NCBI GenBank assembly: GCA_963556495.2
Contig: OY747700.1
Location: 2,592,001-2,656,000, forward strand
Origin: Valencia hispanica
Taxonomy: Eukaryota > Chordata > Actinopteri > Cyprinodontiformes > Valenciidae
DNA length: 64,000 nucleotides
Reading direction: 5' to 3'
The position numbers and the translations under genes are program-made. The notes under the pieces are model-generated. The model was not told the origin of the DNA. It did no database searches and saw nothing but the letters and a program-made list of their open reading frames with translations. Numbering within the stretch: position 1 is the first letter of the stretch; the number at the start of each line of letters is the position of its first letter. Of the stretch, positions 53,776 to 63,670 are shown in pieces.

Positions 53776-54354
53776 TGTCATGTTTGGTTAGATTCAGGAC
53801 CCAAAAGCAGCAAGTAAAACGTAAAAGATTTAATTGCAACCAAAAAAAACAAGAAACAATAACTTATGAAAAAACAGGAACTAAGCAGGAACCAGGAGCA
53901 GACAGGGAAAGAATGACGACGGACCAGCGAGTAGTGACTGAAGGAGAGGTGAATATATACTGGGGAGGAAATGAGGAAGTGACTGAGGAGACCAATGACC
54001 AATTAGTGAGAGCAGATGCAGGTGAGAGGGAGAGAGCAGGTGGAAATAATCAACTGGGACAGGAGGTAAAATGGCTGGGAGACAGAAGACTCTAAGAAAC
54101 TAGAAAGGATTATAGGTCAAGGGAGGAATCTAACTGAAACAGTGGAGAACAGAAGGAAGAAATAAATAAGGAAACTATCTAAAGAAGAATACAAATAGAA
54201 AGGAGCAAAGGGTGAAAAACATCTAAGAACAAGGAGAAATATGGAAACAAGAAAGTGCAGAAATAACTGGTAGAAAAAAAGAATAACTGAACATGATAAT
54301 AGAACTTAATAAGGAAAATAACTAACAAAACACAAACACCTCGGAACCATGACA
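53776..54354. mobile_element. Solo LTR with 5-bp target duplication CACAG
   Basis: 579 bases beginning TGTCATGTTTGG and ending ACCATGACA, the TG...CA ends of an LTR. CACAG lies directly on both sides (53771-53775 and 54355-54359), a 5-bp target duplication, and the uninterrupted L2 site is seen at 33640. No gag or pol is present, so recombination between two LTRs probably removed the internal part. The TGTCATG ends resemble those of the LTR element at 61414. A TATATA block lies near 53955. Confidence 0.85.
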
Positions 54355-54980
54355 CACAGGGGTTCTTTATGTTATTACTGGAGGCCAATTTAATGCCTTC
54401 CAGATGGAAGTGATTGACTAAACAGTTTCCTTTTTAGAGCTTCTGGTCCAAAGACGGCAACTTCTGTCTTGTCAGAATTTAAGAGCAAAAAGTTTAGAGT
54501 CATCCATGTTTTTATGTCTTCCAGACATGCCTGTAATCTACCTAACTGACTGGGTTCATCAGGATTTATGGATAAATATAGTTGTGTATCAAAGGCATAG
54601 CTGTGGAAATGTATCCCATGCTGTCTAATGATTCTACCAATTGGAAGCATATATATAGTGAAAAGAATTGGTCCAAGCACAGAATCCTGTGGAACTCCAC
54701 AGGATTCAGAAAAAACAGAAAAACTCATTTTTTTCCAGGTTAAATAGGAATCCTCTAGGTGTGTAGAGTGCCATTTTCTCTCCAATTTCCTAGTATTCTG
54801 CTTTAAAGTACGCAGCTCTGCATTAAACCAAGGAGTCAGCCTCCTATAGCTTCTTACTTTCTTTTTAAGGTTGCTATATGATCTAATGTCAAACAAAATG
54901 AGGAATTAATGCTATGAACCAGACTATAAATTTTTGAAGTGTTAGTGATGGAATTGCTGCGCTCCACTGTGTTACTCTGA

Positions 54981-55634
54981 AGCCGTTTTCAGACAGAAGT
55001 TCCAGAATATTTGTGGACAATTTCATCCCGTCTTTAACCGGAGTTGTATTTTCAAATACACCCCTTTTTTCCAGAGTTTTGCCTTTCGGCTGCTTTCACA
55101 CAGCAAGAAATATACTGGAGAATCATGTCTGGGGGGTGGGGGGAGTTGGGGGTTGATTGTGGATATGACGTAAACTTATTGCGGCTGGCGTACATGTCAT
55201 TTCCCCAAACAAAGGGACTATTGCAAAGATGGCCGACAAAACAGCAGATCTACTCACAGTGCTCGTCTTTGTGATGAATGCAATTTTGCGCACATGAAAA
55301 CGCTTAAGAGACATCGATGAAGAAGCTGAAAAAGCTTGTTCTTATGCACTGCTGTTTACGTGACATTTATACGTTATCAATGTGTGTGCTCACAGCGTTC
55401 CCTGCCCCCCTCCCCCTTTTCCCCAACGCCCCAGCTTGTCCGGAACATTACCTGACATATCTGAATGCAAACACCATACCGCAAAAAGTCCGCTCTTGTT
55501 ACTAGGTCTTCATCCGTAAAATTACCGGTAAAGGGTATCCGGACAAAGTCCGGAAGATTGCTTTCAGACTCAAAAGCAAAACAGACGAAGTCCGGAAAAA
55601 TTACAGCTTTTCATGGTCTGTCTGAAAGGGGCTT
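54981..55634. mobile_element. MITE of the AAGCCCCTTTCAGACAG family, copy A
   Basis: The left terminus AGCCGTTTTCAGACAG and right terminus CTGTCTGAAAGGGGCTT are inverted repeats. Comparison with intact L2 (CTCTGAGACACTGAG) shows that two bases, GA, are duplicated at the insertion. The interior includes ATTACCGGTAAAGGGTATCCGGAC and GCAAAGATGGCCGAC. It has no transposase. Copies also occur at 36416-36950 and around 56716-61163. Confidence 0.8.
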
Positions 55635-55942
55635 GAGACACTGAGGAAAGTAAGAATGGAACAGATTCTTGAAAATTTGTTACAGCATTGTCTGATAAAG
55701 CTCTAATATAACAACATTTTCTTTCAGGTTTAAGATGGTCAGTTAAAGTAAATTCAAAAGCTATCAAGAAGCAGTCAGACAGAACCAGGTTATGTGGATG
55801 GACTGTTGTTTCCTCACACTTAATAATGTATGTCAGTACAAGGTGCAAAGTGTGTTTACCCGAGTGGGTGTGTCCCCGTACTTTTAGAGTAAAGCCAATT
55901 GAGTCTAAGATAGCATTAAAGGCTGCATTTATCACCTTCAGT

Positions 55943-56012
55943 TTTTTTTTCTTTCACACGTGTCCTGTCTGGCAGTGTGGAGCTCAGAATTGGTGTCTGA
56001 GTACCAAGTAGA
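55943..56012 (-). mobile_element. 70-bp stub of the L1/Tx1-like LINE
   Basis: On the minus strand the segment is the last ~60 bases of the L1/Tx1-like family (CTACTTGGTACTCAGACACC...GACACGTGTGAAAG) plus poly(A). CACCTTCAGT flanks it on both sides (55933-55942 and 56013-56022). It is an extremely 5'-truncated retrotransposition event. Confidence 0.85.
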
Positions 56013-57367
56013 CACCTTCAGTGTCTGCATGAATATTGATATCCCCCACTATAATGACCTTATCAGTATTTAATATTATATCAAATAGAAATGTGAGATG
56101 TTATCCAAGAATTTAGAGTAAGGGCCTGGTGGTCAATACAAAACCACAAACAAAAATTGTGTTTATGTTTTGCAACTTGGATGAGGTAAAATAAGGGTTA
56201 GATGTTCAAAAGAACTGTAGCTATCAATTGGTCTGCGATTAATTAGTAAATTAGAATGAAAAATGGTTGCAACTCCTCCTCCTCGCCCAGTACTTCTAGG
56301 AATGTGAACATTTAAATAATTGGAAGGAGTTGACTCATTTATACTGACATAATCCTCCTGCTGCAACCAGGTTTCTGTGAGACAAAACATGAGAAAAAAA
56401 AAAAGAATTTATTAGTCTTTCGCCACTATACCCAGGTCGGGTGACCTATTTGCATGTCAGGACCGCTTCAGTATTAGGGCCTCTTCTATTCATTATTTAC
56501 ATGCTCCCTCTTGGCCAAATATTCCATAAATTTAATGTCAATTTCCATTGTTACGCAGATGACACCCAGCTCTACATTTCTTCCAAACCCATTTCCTCCC
56601 TTGCAGCTACGTCCCTTTTAAGACGGTCTCATGGAGATTAGATCATGGTTCTCCTCTAATTTTCTCAAACTCCACAGTAATAAAACTGTTACTTGAGCCA
56701 TTTTCATTGTATGTGGATATGACGTAAACTTAGTGCGGCAGGCGTACATGTCATTTCCCCAAACAAAGTGATTAGAGCTGTAATCGGGCCTTAAAAGTTG
56801 GGCCCGACCCGGCCCGAGCCCGAGAGAATTCAGTCCGAGCCCGAAGAGTATGTTTTGATTGACAGCTTATTAAAGCCCAAACCCGATTACAAACCGTCAT
56901 TATTCAAAAGTCACACATCAGGGTTTCCACTAGAACAAAAATGGCACCGGACAACGTGACCGGCAGGTTTTCAATTTAGTGGACATTTTACTTTTTATAG
57001 GGTAACCAAAGTCTGAAAACCCAAAAAGAGGACCTTGGCAGTGGCTGAGAGAATAGTAAGATCCCCAGCTTTAACTGCTTCTGTTGCGTAAAAGTCTGTC
57101 TCGCCTACGTGCGTTTCTGTGTGCGTTCTTGACCGCTTGCTCTAGATTTCAGGAGATTTTATCTGACAGGGAGTTGCTATATAATGCAGGAGACTTCTGC
57201 AACTCCAGACTTGGGATGTCTGGTAAGAGACCATTTACACTTCAGCATTTTCTGTCACATTATGATGCATGCGGTGTGCATGCAACATCTGAAAATCCAA
57301 TTCAATTCAATTCAAAAATACTTTATTGATCCCAGAGGGAAATTAAGTGTTGGTATAGCTCATATAA

Positions 57368-58600
57368 TTAATTCTTTAAGGAGTTGTTATAGATCATGAT
57401 GGCTGTGGGCAGGAAGGATTTCCTGTAGCAGTCTGTATTGCAGCGAAACTGAAGAAGCCTCCGACTGAAGACGCTCTGTTGTTGGATGACTGTCTCATGA
57501 AGAGGATGCTCAGGGTTGTCCATAATCTTTTTGATTTTATGAAGAATCCTTCTTTGCATTATCATCTCCAGATTTTCCACAGTTGTCCCAAGAACAAAAC
57601 CAGCCTTCTTTATCAGGTTGTTTAGCCTTTTTAAATCCCTGGCTATGATGCTGCTACCCCAACAGATGACGGCTGAAGAGATTACACTATCCAAAACAGA
57701 CTTGTAGAAGATCTGCAGCATCTTGCTGCAAACCTTGAAGGACCTAAGCTTCCTCAAGAAGTACAGCCTGCTCTGTCCCTTCTTGTAGACGGCTTCACTG
57801 TTGCGCCTCCAGTCCAGTCTGTTGTCAAAGTGAACTCCGAGGTATTTATATTCCTCAACCATCTCCACTTCTTCTCCCATGATGGAAACAGTGTTTGACT
57901 TATCCCTGTTTCTTCTGAAATCTACAATCATCTCCTTTGTTTTGTTCACATTCAAGGTGAGACGATTGTTTCCACACCATGTCACAAAGCGGTCCACCAG
58001 CTCTCTGTATTCAGCTTCTTGTCCATCTCTGATACACCCGACAATTGCAGAGTCATCTGAGTATTTCTGCAGATGACAGGTCTCTGATTTGTACTGGAAG
58101 TCTGAGGTGTACAGAGTGAAAAGGAATGGTGAGAGTACGGTCCCTTGTGGTGCTCCTGTGCTGCTGACCACCTGGTTTGACACACAATTCTTCAGTCTCA
58201 CAAATTGTGGTCTGTTTATCAGGTAGTCATTGATCCAGGCGATTGTTAAGGGCTCCACCTGTGTCTTCAAGAGTTTCTGACAAAGCAAATCAGGCTAAAT
58301 TGTGTTAAATGCACTAGAGAAATCAAAGAATATGATCCTCACAGTGCTGCCTGCTTTGTCCAGATGACAGTGGGTTGGTTGAAGTAGGTGGATGATGGCA
58401 TCTTCAACTCCAACTCCACAGCGATAAGCAAACTGCAGTGGGTCCTGATACGTTCTTGTTTGCTTACTCAGGGGTGCCAACAGGAGTCTCTCCAGGACCT
58501 TCATGATGTGGGATGTCAGGGCAACGGGTCTATAGTCATTGATGACTGATGGGTGAGTTCTTTTGGGTACTGGAACAAGGCAGGATGTCTTCCACAACAC
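57368..58600 (-). pseudogene. LINE reverse-transcriptase domain (copy 2, one nonsense codon)
   Basis: Two in-frame parts separated only by TAG at 58292-58294 (copy 1 has CAG, Gln): 58295-58600 with NDYRPVALTSHIMKVLERLL and motif A FFDFSSAFNTI, and 57368-58288 with motif B TGAPQGTVLSPFLFTLYTSD, motif C YSDDSAIVGCIRDG, VNKTKEMIVDFRRNRDKSNT, YKYLGVHFDNRLDWRRN and the C-terminal RKSFLPTAIMIYNNSLKN. The catalytic Asp pair (SDD) is kept. Apart from the single C-to-T nonsense change this RT is open. Confidence 0.8.
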
Positions 58601-58681
58601 TGGAACCTTCTCCTGAGTTAGGCTAAGGCTGAGGAGGTGCTGCAGAATCCCACAGAGCTGCTCTGCACAGGCCTTCAGGAC

Positions 58682-59454
58682 TCAGGGGCTGACACCATCT
58701 GGACCTGCAGCCTTGTTCCGGTTCAGTTTCTCCAGCTGCCTCTTCACCTGACTTTTGGAGACAGACAAGTGGGAGGGGGAGGCAAAGGGGGTAGCAGCAT
58801 TTCCTGACTTGGTTGAAGTCAAACTTGTGGAATTAGAAGAGTCCATGGCTGAGGTGAAGGATAAAACATCTGAGGTGTAACAGGAAAGCTGTTGATCAGA
58901 GGAGAGTGGGATGTCTGTTTGGCTGGGAACAGGAGAGGAGGATGCTGAGCTAAGTCCTGAACTGAACCTGTTGAAGAATATGTTCAGTTCATTGGCTTTG
59001 TCCAGACTGCCATCTATCCAATCCTTCCTGTCCTTAAAACCTGTGATCTTTCTCATTCCTGACCAGACTTCTCTGATATTGTTCCTCTGTAGTTTGTTCC
59101 CCAGCTTCTTCCTGTTTGCCTCCTTGCTGTCTCTGATCTTGACCTTAAGTTGCTTCTGTATACTCCTCAGTAATTCCCTGTTTCCCTCCCTGAAGACTCT
59201 TTTTCTTGTTTAGCAGTTCCTTCAGGTCACTGGTGATCCAGGGTTGGTTATTAGTGAAGCATCTCCCTGTTCTGGTAGGGATGATGGATGATGTTGTCCA
59301 CACAGAAGTTTATATAGTCAGTCACACACTCAGTCATGGCATTGATGTCCTCTCCATGTGCTTGGTAAAGAGTCATCCAGTCTGTGGTTGCAAAACAACC
59401 CTGCAGGGCTTCTTCAGCTTCCTGTGACCATTTTCTCACAGTTCGTTTTTTCAC
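58682..59454 (-). pseudogene. LINE linker and RT N-terminus (copy 2)
   Basis: Frames 59251-59454 (QEAEEALQGCFATTDWMTLY) and 58682-59056 (ITGFKDRKDWIDGSLDKANE, NIFFNRFSSGLSSASSSPVP, LEKLNRNKAAGPDGVSP) cover the region between endonuclease and RT. The NKAAGPDG block is the conserved RT entry motif. A stop immediately after VSP and further frame changes separate it from the RT palm frame. Confidence 0.7.
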
Positions 59455-59511
59455 AGGTTGCCTCTGAACAAGTGGTTTATATTCTGAACAGAGAAAAACA
59501 AGATTGTGATC

Positions 59512-60318
59512 TCATTGTCCCAGAGGAGGTCTTGGTTTGGACATGTATGAATCCTTTACATTTGCATAAAACAAATCCAAGGTCCTGTTTTCTCTTGTAG
59601 AGCAGCTGACAAACTGTTGAAATGTTGGAAGTGTAGTAGAGAGCGAGGCATGATTAAAATCACCAGATATTGCCACATATGCATTGGGGTGCTGTGTCTG
59701 TAGCTTAGCAACAATGGAACTGATGACATCACATGCATTGTCGGCAACGTCTGAAGGTGGAATGTAAACAACTGCCAAAATTACACTGGTGAACTCTCTT
59801 GGTAAATAATATGGACAAAAACTCACTGCCAAAAGTTCGACATCTGGGCTGCAGAGACGACACTTCACAGTAACATGTCCTGGATGACACCATCTGTTGT
59901 TTACAAGCACTGCTACTCCACCACCTTTCCTTTTCCTGCTCGTTTTCAGATCTCTGTCTGCTCGTACAGTCAGGAAGCCTGGCAGACAGACGTTGGAGTC
60001 GGGAATATGATCCAGCAGCCACGTCTCCGTAAAACACATAACACTGCATTCACGGTACTCTGGCTGAGTCCTTGTAAGGGCTTGGAGTTCATCCATCTTG
60101 TTAGCCAGTGATCTTACGTTGCCCATTATGATCGATGGAAGAGATGGGTTGAACTTCCTCTTTCTCTGTCTCCTTTTCGCTCCTGCTCTGCATCCACGTC
60201 TCCTCCTTATCAACTCATCAGGGATTTGTGGCTTCAGTTGAGGTATTATTTCAGCTTTTGCGATGTTAATCAGCTGCTCCCGGCTGTAAACCACATTGTT
60301 GCCATGTTTACGCATCAT
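59512..60318 (-). pseudogene. LINE endonuclease domain (copy 2)
   Basis: 268 codons open: basic RRRRGCRAGAKRRQRKRKF, Asn block MGNVRSLANKMDELQAL, Glu block VMCFTETWLLDHIP, GGGVAVLVNNRWC, VVYIPPSDVADNACD, GDFNHASLSTTLPTF and RTLDLFYANVKDSY. The frame stops at TGA where copy 1 encodes the serine of the SDH catalytic block; DHN follows directly after the stop. Everything else in the endonuclease looks intact. Confidence 0.8.
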
Positions 60319-61413
60319 AACAAATTGTCAAAAAGGGAAAAATTTACAGCAAAAACCCTTCCAGCTTCACAGCACCAAAAACTAGAAAGTATACAGGTCA
60401 AAAAAATGTAATCTTCTTTAAGAAAAAAGAGGAACCAATGTCCAAAAAAAAAAAAAAACTTAATATGTAGCCAACAGAGCCACTCCAACATGCAGCCACC
60501 CAGAGCAGCGCAATTCTAGAATCTTGACAGGTAGATCGGAATAATATTACTGGCCCAGTGCAGCGCTTTATTATAAATCTTCTTGGTCTGTAAAACTGAG
60601 CAAAACCTGGACATTTTCGGGAATTTTATTAACACCATTAGTTCACGCTAATGAGATGATCAGCTGACCGCTTAAACCCGAGCCTGGCCCGAGCCCGTGA
60701 ACAATAATAGAAATTAAGCCAATTTCGGGCAAAGATCTTCAGCTCTAAAAGGGATTATTGCAAAGATGGCTGACGAAACAGCAGATCTATTCACAGTGCT
60801 TGTCTTTGTGATGTGTGCAATTTTGCGCACATGGGAACGCTTATGAAACATCGATAAAGAAGCTAAAAGCGTGGTCTTATGCACTGCTGTTCATGTAACA
60901 TTTATACGTCATCAATGTCTGCGCTCACAGTGTTCCCTGTCCCCCTCCCCTTTTCCCCACAGCCTCATACACCTCCAGCTTTTCCAAAACATTTCATGAT
61001 AATCTGAATGCAAACACCATACTAGTCAAGTCTGCTCTTGTTACTAAGTCTTCATTCGTAAAATTACCGGTAAAGGGTATCCGGACAAATTCCGGAAGAT
61101 TGCTTTCAGACTCAAAAGCAAAACAGATGAAGTCCGGAAATTATGTTTTGAAAGGGGCTTTGTTGGCACAGCCTCCACTTCAACCAAACCTCTCTTTCTT
61201 TATTAACATGTATACCTCCCCCGTTCATCCTTCCCCTCAGGTAAAGAATCTGGGTGTCATACTTGGTAGTACTCTCTCATTTCAGTCTCATATTAATTAT
61301 ATCACCTGGTCTGTATACTTCCACTTACGTAACATTAACCGACTTTGTCCTTTCCTTACTCCCCATCCTTGTCCATAGCCTCATCACCTCCCTGATCGAC
61401 TATTCCAACTCTT

Positions 61414-61721
61414 TGTCATGAATGTAGTGTGGAGCAAGGACCCAAATGCAGAAGCCAATGAAAGGTGCAGGATGTTTATTAAGTGCTGTTGGTGGAGAAG
61501 GTGATGATGATGGTGATGGCAGGAACAGAGAGACAGGACATTGGATCATTGAGAAGGGGGACAGCAAGGTAGGCAATCGAGACATTAATACAATGATCCG
61601 GTGCTGAGTGAGGGGAAGTGATGGGTTAAAAAGGCAGAAAGTGAGGAGAATCAGGTGTGAATGATTGACGAGACACAGGTGAGGACAATGATGAGGAGAG
61701 GGTGATTAGGACAGCATGACA
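61414..61721 (-). repeat. 3' LTR of the pol-less LTR element
   Basis: 308 bases, preceded on the minus strand by the polypurine tract at 61722-61745. Ends TGTCATGAATG and CAGCATGACA. Confidence 0.85.
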
Positions 61722-62221
61722 GGACCCCCCCCCCCCCCCCCTTCAAAGGCGGATTCCAGACGTCGAGGAGAGAGGGTGGGTGGAGGGGGCCCACAGAAGG
61801 AGGGCCCAAGTCTTCGTGGGTACGCCCCTGTAAGTCTGGCGGATGGCCCGGAGGGTGGCCCCTGAGGACCTGAAGGTCTGGCGGACGGCCAGGAGGGCAG
61901 CCCCTTGGTACCTGGAGGTCTGGCGGATGGCTCCTGGCTGGACGGCGGTCGGGCGGACGGTGTTCCCGAACTGGACGGCGGTCCGGAGGAAGGCCCGGGT
62001 GGTGTCCCCTGACAGGACAGGGGTCCGGAGGACGGCCCGGGTGGCGTGCCGTGACAGGACAGGGGTCCGGAGGACGGCCCGGTGATCCTCCCTTGAGGAC
62101 CGGTAGAACCGGCGGACGGCCGAATGGATGTCCCGTTCCCGGGCTGAGTTCTGGCAGCCGGCCCGGTGGGTGGCCCCTGAGGACCAGGGAGCCGATGAGG
62201 AGCTCGACCAGTCAGCGGCAA
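61706..62221 (-). CDS. Collagen-like proline/glycine repeat frame
   Basis: 171 codons with a 14-residue unit, GPSSGPLSCQGTPP, repeated about three times and degenerating into SARPPSSQEP-type units (42-bp DNA repeat, about 61880-62085). The last codons run into the polypurine tract and LTR. Low complexity and CpG-rich. It may be the 3' end of the element's single long coding region, broken from the upstream frame near 62225-62335, or simply non-coding repeat. Confidence 0.35.
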   Translation of the reverse strand: MPLTGRAPHRLPGPQGPPTGPAARTQPGNGTSIRPSAGSTGPQGRITGPSSGPLSCHGTPPGPSSGPLSCQGTPPGPSSGPPSSSGTPSARPPSSQEPSARPPGTKGLPSWPSARPSGPQGPPSGPSARLTGAYPRRLGPSFCGPPPPTLSPRRLESAFEGGGGGGPVMLS

Positions 62222-62336
62222 CGAAGAGGCCTGGCCGGTAGAGGTCGGCGACGACGAGGAGAACGGGCCGGTAGAGTTTATTCCTCCCTGACCCCCCCTG
62301 GAAGTTCTGGCGACGGGGACGGGTCCTCCCTCACCC

Positions 62337-63158
62337 TCACTGGGAGTTCTGGCGATGGGGACGGGTCCTCCCTAACCCTCCCTGCGAGTTCTGGCGACGG
62401 GTTCTCCCTGACCCTCCCTGTGAGCTCCACCGGCGGAGACTGGTCCTCCCTGACCCTCTCCAGGGACTCTGTCGACCCATGGGTGAATGTCTGTCACTGC
62501 AGAGCTGCCGCTGTGACTGCCAGGAAGACAGCAGCCACGATGGCGGCAGGCTCTGAGACTGGAACGGGCTGGCTGACTGGCAGGAGCTGACGTTGGGGCC
62601 GAGCAGGCAGAGGCTGACTTTGGGGCAGAGCAAGCACAGGCTGACTTCAGGGCAGAGCAAGCACAGGCTGACTTCGGGGCCAAGCAAGCTGACGCTGACT
62701 TCGGGGCCAAGCAGGCTGAAGCCAGCGGGCAGGTCAGAGCTGGAACCGGCAGACTGACTGGAAGGACTGGTCTCGACAGGCTGACGAGAGTCGAAGGAAT
62801 GGGAGGAGCCAGTGCGACGATCGCGGCAGGGAGGACCGGGGACAAGCGGACAGTTCGGAGTTCCATCCCCGGAAGTGGCTCTGCCTCGGCGGCATCGTCG
62901 TCTGCGGCGAGGCGCTGGATCCCCGCTGGAGCAAACGTAGGCCATCTTGTCCCCATAAAAAAACTCAAAGGGCTCATCTACCATGATGTTTGGAGCCCCC
63001 AGAGAGCCAGACGGAGGAGGGGCGAAGACGGCGGGGGAGAGAACCGGTGGTGCGTGCAGCGCGGAGATGCAGCCGACGTTGGTGGAATATCCTCCGAGCT
63101 GGGAGGCGATCCGCTCCCTCAGCTCGAGACGTCTGCTCCTCGGCTGATAGGAGGACAT
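62337..63158 (-). CDS. Serine/proline-rich frame with 9-residue tandem repeats
   Basis: 273 codons overlapping the first frame in another register. Contains NIMVDEPFEFFYGDKMAYVC, the basic PAPRRRRRCRRGRA and then about five copies of a 9-residue unit, LLGPEVSLC or similar, encoded at about 62593-62730 (27-bp tandem DNA repeat). The C-terminal part is rich in GSGRT/RRQNSQGG repeats. It could follow the gag-like part by frameshifting, or be a relic. No enzyme motif was found. Confidence 0.4.
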   Translation of the reverse strand: MSSYQPRSRRLELRERIASQLGGYSTNVGCISALHAPPVLSPAVFAPPPSGSLGAPNIMVDEPFEFFYGDKMAYVCSSGDPAPRRRRRCRRGRATSGDGTPNCPLVPGPPCRDRRTGSSHSFDSRQPVETSPSSQSAGSSSDLPAGFSLLGPEVSVSLLGPEVSLCLLCPEVSLCLLCPKVSLCLLGPNVSSCQSASPFQSQSLPPSWLLSSWQSQRQLCSDRHSPMGRQSPWRGSGRTSLRRWSSQGGSGRTRRQNSQGGLGRTRPHRQNSQ

Positions 63159-63345
63159 CCTCCGCTGCTTCCTCCAGTTCCTCCATGTCGAGTGGGGTGA
63201 TGAGGGAGATAAACCGGGGGAGAGTCTCCAGGAGCAAATCCTCCGCTCCGGTGAGGCGAGCCAAGGGACAGGTGAAGGCGATCTTGTCCAGCTGACTCCA
63301 GAGCACCCGCAGGACTTCCGGGTGTTTGGCCTCTTCTGGGTCCAT
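62974..63345 (-). CDS. Gag-like first frame of the pol-less LTR element
   Basis: The likely start is ATG 63343-63345, 21 bases from the 5' LTR, giving MDPEEAKHPEVLRVLWSQLD and about 123 codons (an open frame runs further upstream into the LTR). The middle is helical and acidic (PLDMEELEEAAEDVLLSAEE), and the end is Arg-rich. No zinc knuckle or protease motif is present. The role is presumably RNA packaging or a transcript leader for a helper-dependent element; I do not recognise a domain. Confidence 0.5.
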   Translation of the reverse strand: MDPEEAKHPEVLRVLWSQLDKIAFTCPLARLTGAEDLLLETLPRFISLITPLDMEELEEAAEDVLLSAEEQTSRAEGADRLPARRIFHQRRLHLRAARTTGSLPRRLRPSSVWLSGGSKHHGR

Positions 63346-63365
63346 CTTTGATGGCCGAATCATTC

Positions 63366-63670
63366 TGTCACGAATGTAGTGTAGAGCAAGGACCCAAAAA
63401 TAGACGCCAATGAAACGTGCAGAATGATTAAGTGCTGTTGGTGGAGGAGGTGATGATGATGGTGACGGCAGGAACGGAGAGACAGGACATCGGATGATCG
63501 GGAAGGAGGGCAGCAAGGTAGGCACACGAGACATCAATACAATGATCCGGCTCTGAGTGAGGGGAAGTGACGGGTTATAAAGGCAGAAGGTGAGGAGGAT
63601 CAGGTGTGAATGATCGACGAGACATGGGTGAGGACAATGATGATGAGAGGGTGATTAGGGCAGCATGACA
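63366..63670 (-). repeat. 5' LTR of the pol-less LTR element
   Basis: 305 bases, the right-hand copy, which is upstream for this minus-strand element. It differs from the left LTR at scattered positions (for example GTGTAGAGC versus GTGTGGAGC, and TGACGG versus TGATGG). The LTRs were identical at insertion, so this shows time since insertion. Confidence 0.85.

Larger units (their letters stand above)
53640..56395 (-). mobile_element. L2-clade LINE copy 3, interrupted three times
   Basis: Matches the near-intact L2 from its RT C-terminus (53640-53775, LTFKSHIKQVSRISFFHLRN region) up through the endonuclease (56163-56390, [20 protein letters not shown]). The frame at 54390-54896 has CGVPQDSVLGPILFTIYML (motif B, Gly to Asp), HSYAFDTQLYLS (motif C with Asp replaced by Phe) and NSDKTEVAVFGPEA. 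It then joins the RKLERKWHSTHLEDSYLTWK linker through an internal deletion of about 800 bases near 54715. It contains a solo LTR, a MITE and a 70-bp L1 stub. Confidence 0.8.
57298..60525 (-). mobile_element. Rex1/CR1-like LINE, copy 2 (full-length-like, decayed)
   Basis: The 3' end at 57298 carries the GGGATCAATAAAGTATTTTTGAATTGAATTGAATT tail, and the 5' side ends near 60525. It is better preserved than copy 1, with all domains present, but broken by several stops and frame changes. It sits inside the hAT element, so it is one of the youngest layers of the nest. Confidence 0.85.
56773..60747. mobile_element. Non-autonomous hAT with 8-bp target duplication, holding a LINE
   Basis: The left terminus TAGAGCTGTAATCGGGCC and right terminus GGCAAAGATCTTCAGCTCTA have short inverted ends (TAGAGCTG). 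The 8-mers AAAGTGAT (56765-56772) and AAAGGGAT (60748-60755) form a hAT-type target duplication with one change, lying in the MITE. Own sequence is about 750 bases (56773-57297 and 60526-60747), with CCCGAGCC/GGCCCGA-rich subterminal repeats at 56795-56845 and 60675-60700. No transposase was found. Confidence 0.8.
56716..61163. mobile_element. MITE of the AAGCCCCTTTCAGACAG family, copy C, split by a hAT
   Basis: The pieces 56716-56772 (TATGTGGATATGACGTAAAC...ACATGTCATTTCCCCAAACAAAG) and 60748-61163 (GGGATTATTGCAAAGATGGC...AAAGGGGCTTTG) together match copy A. The left terminal part is missing. The hAT element lies exactly at the break. Confidence 0.75.
61414..63670 (-). mobile_element. Complete non-autonomous (pol-less) LTR retrotransposon
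   Basis: Two direct LTRs, 61414-61721 (308 bp) and 63366-63670 (305 bp), begin TGTCA and end TGACA. The flanks CTCTT (61409-61413) and CTATT (63671-63675) form a 5-bp target duplication with one change. A C-run at 61724-61740 next to the left LTR is, on the minus strand, a polypurine tract (CCTTTGAAGGGGGG...) just before the 3' LTR, fixing minus orientation. Internal sequence is only about 1.64 kb and holds a gag-like start but no protease, RT, RNase H or integrase. The host is the plus-strand L2-like LINE. Confidence 0.9.
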
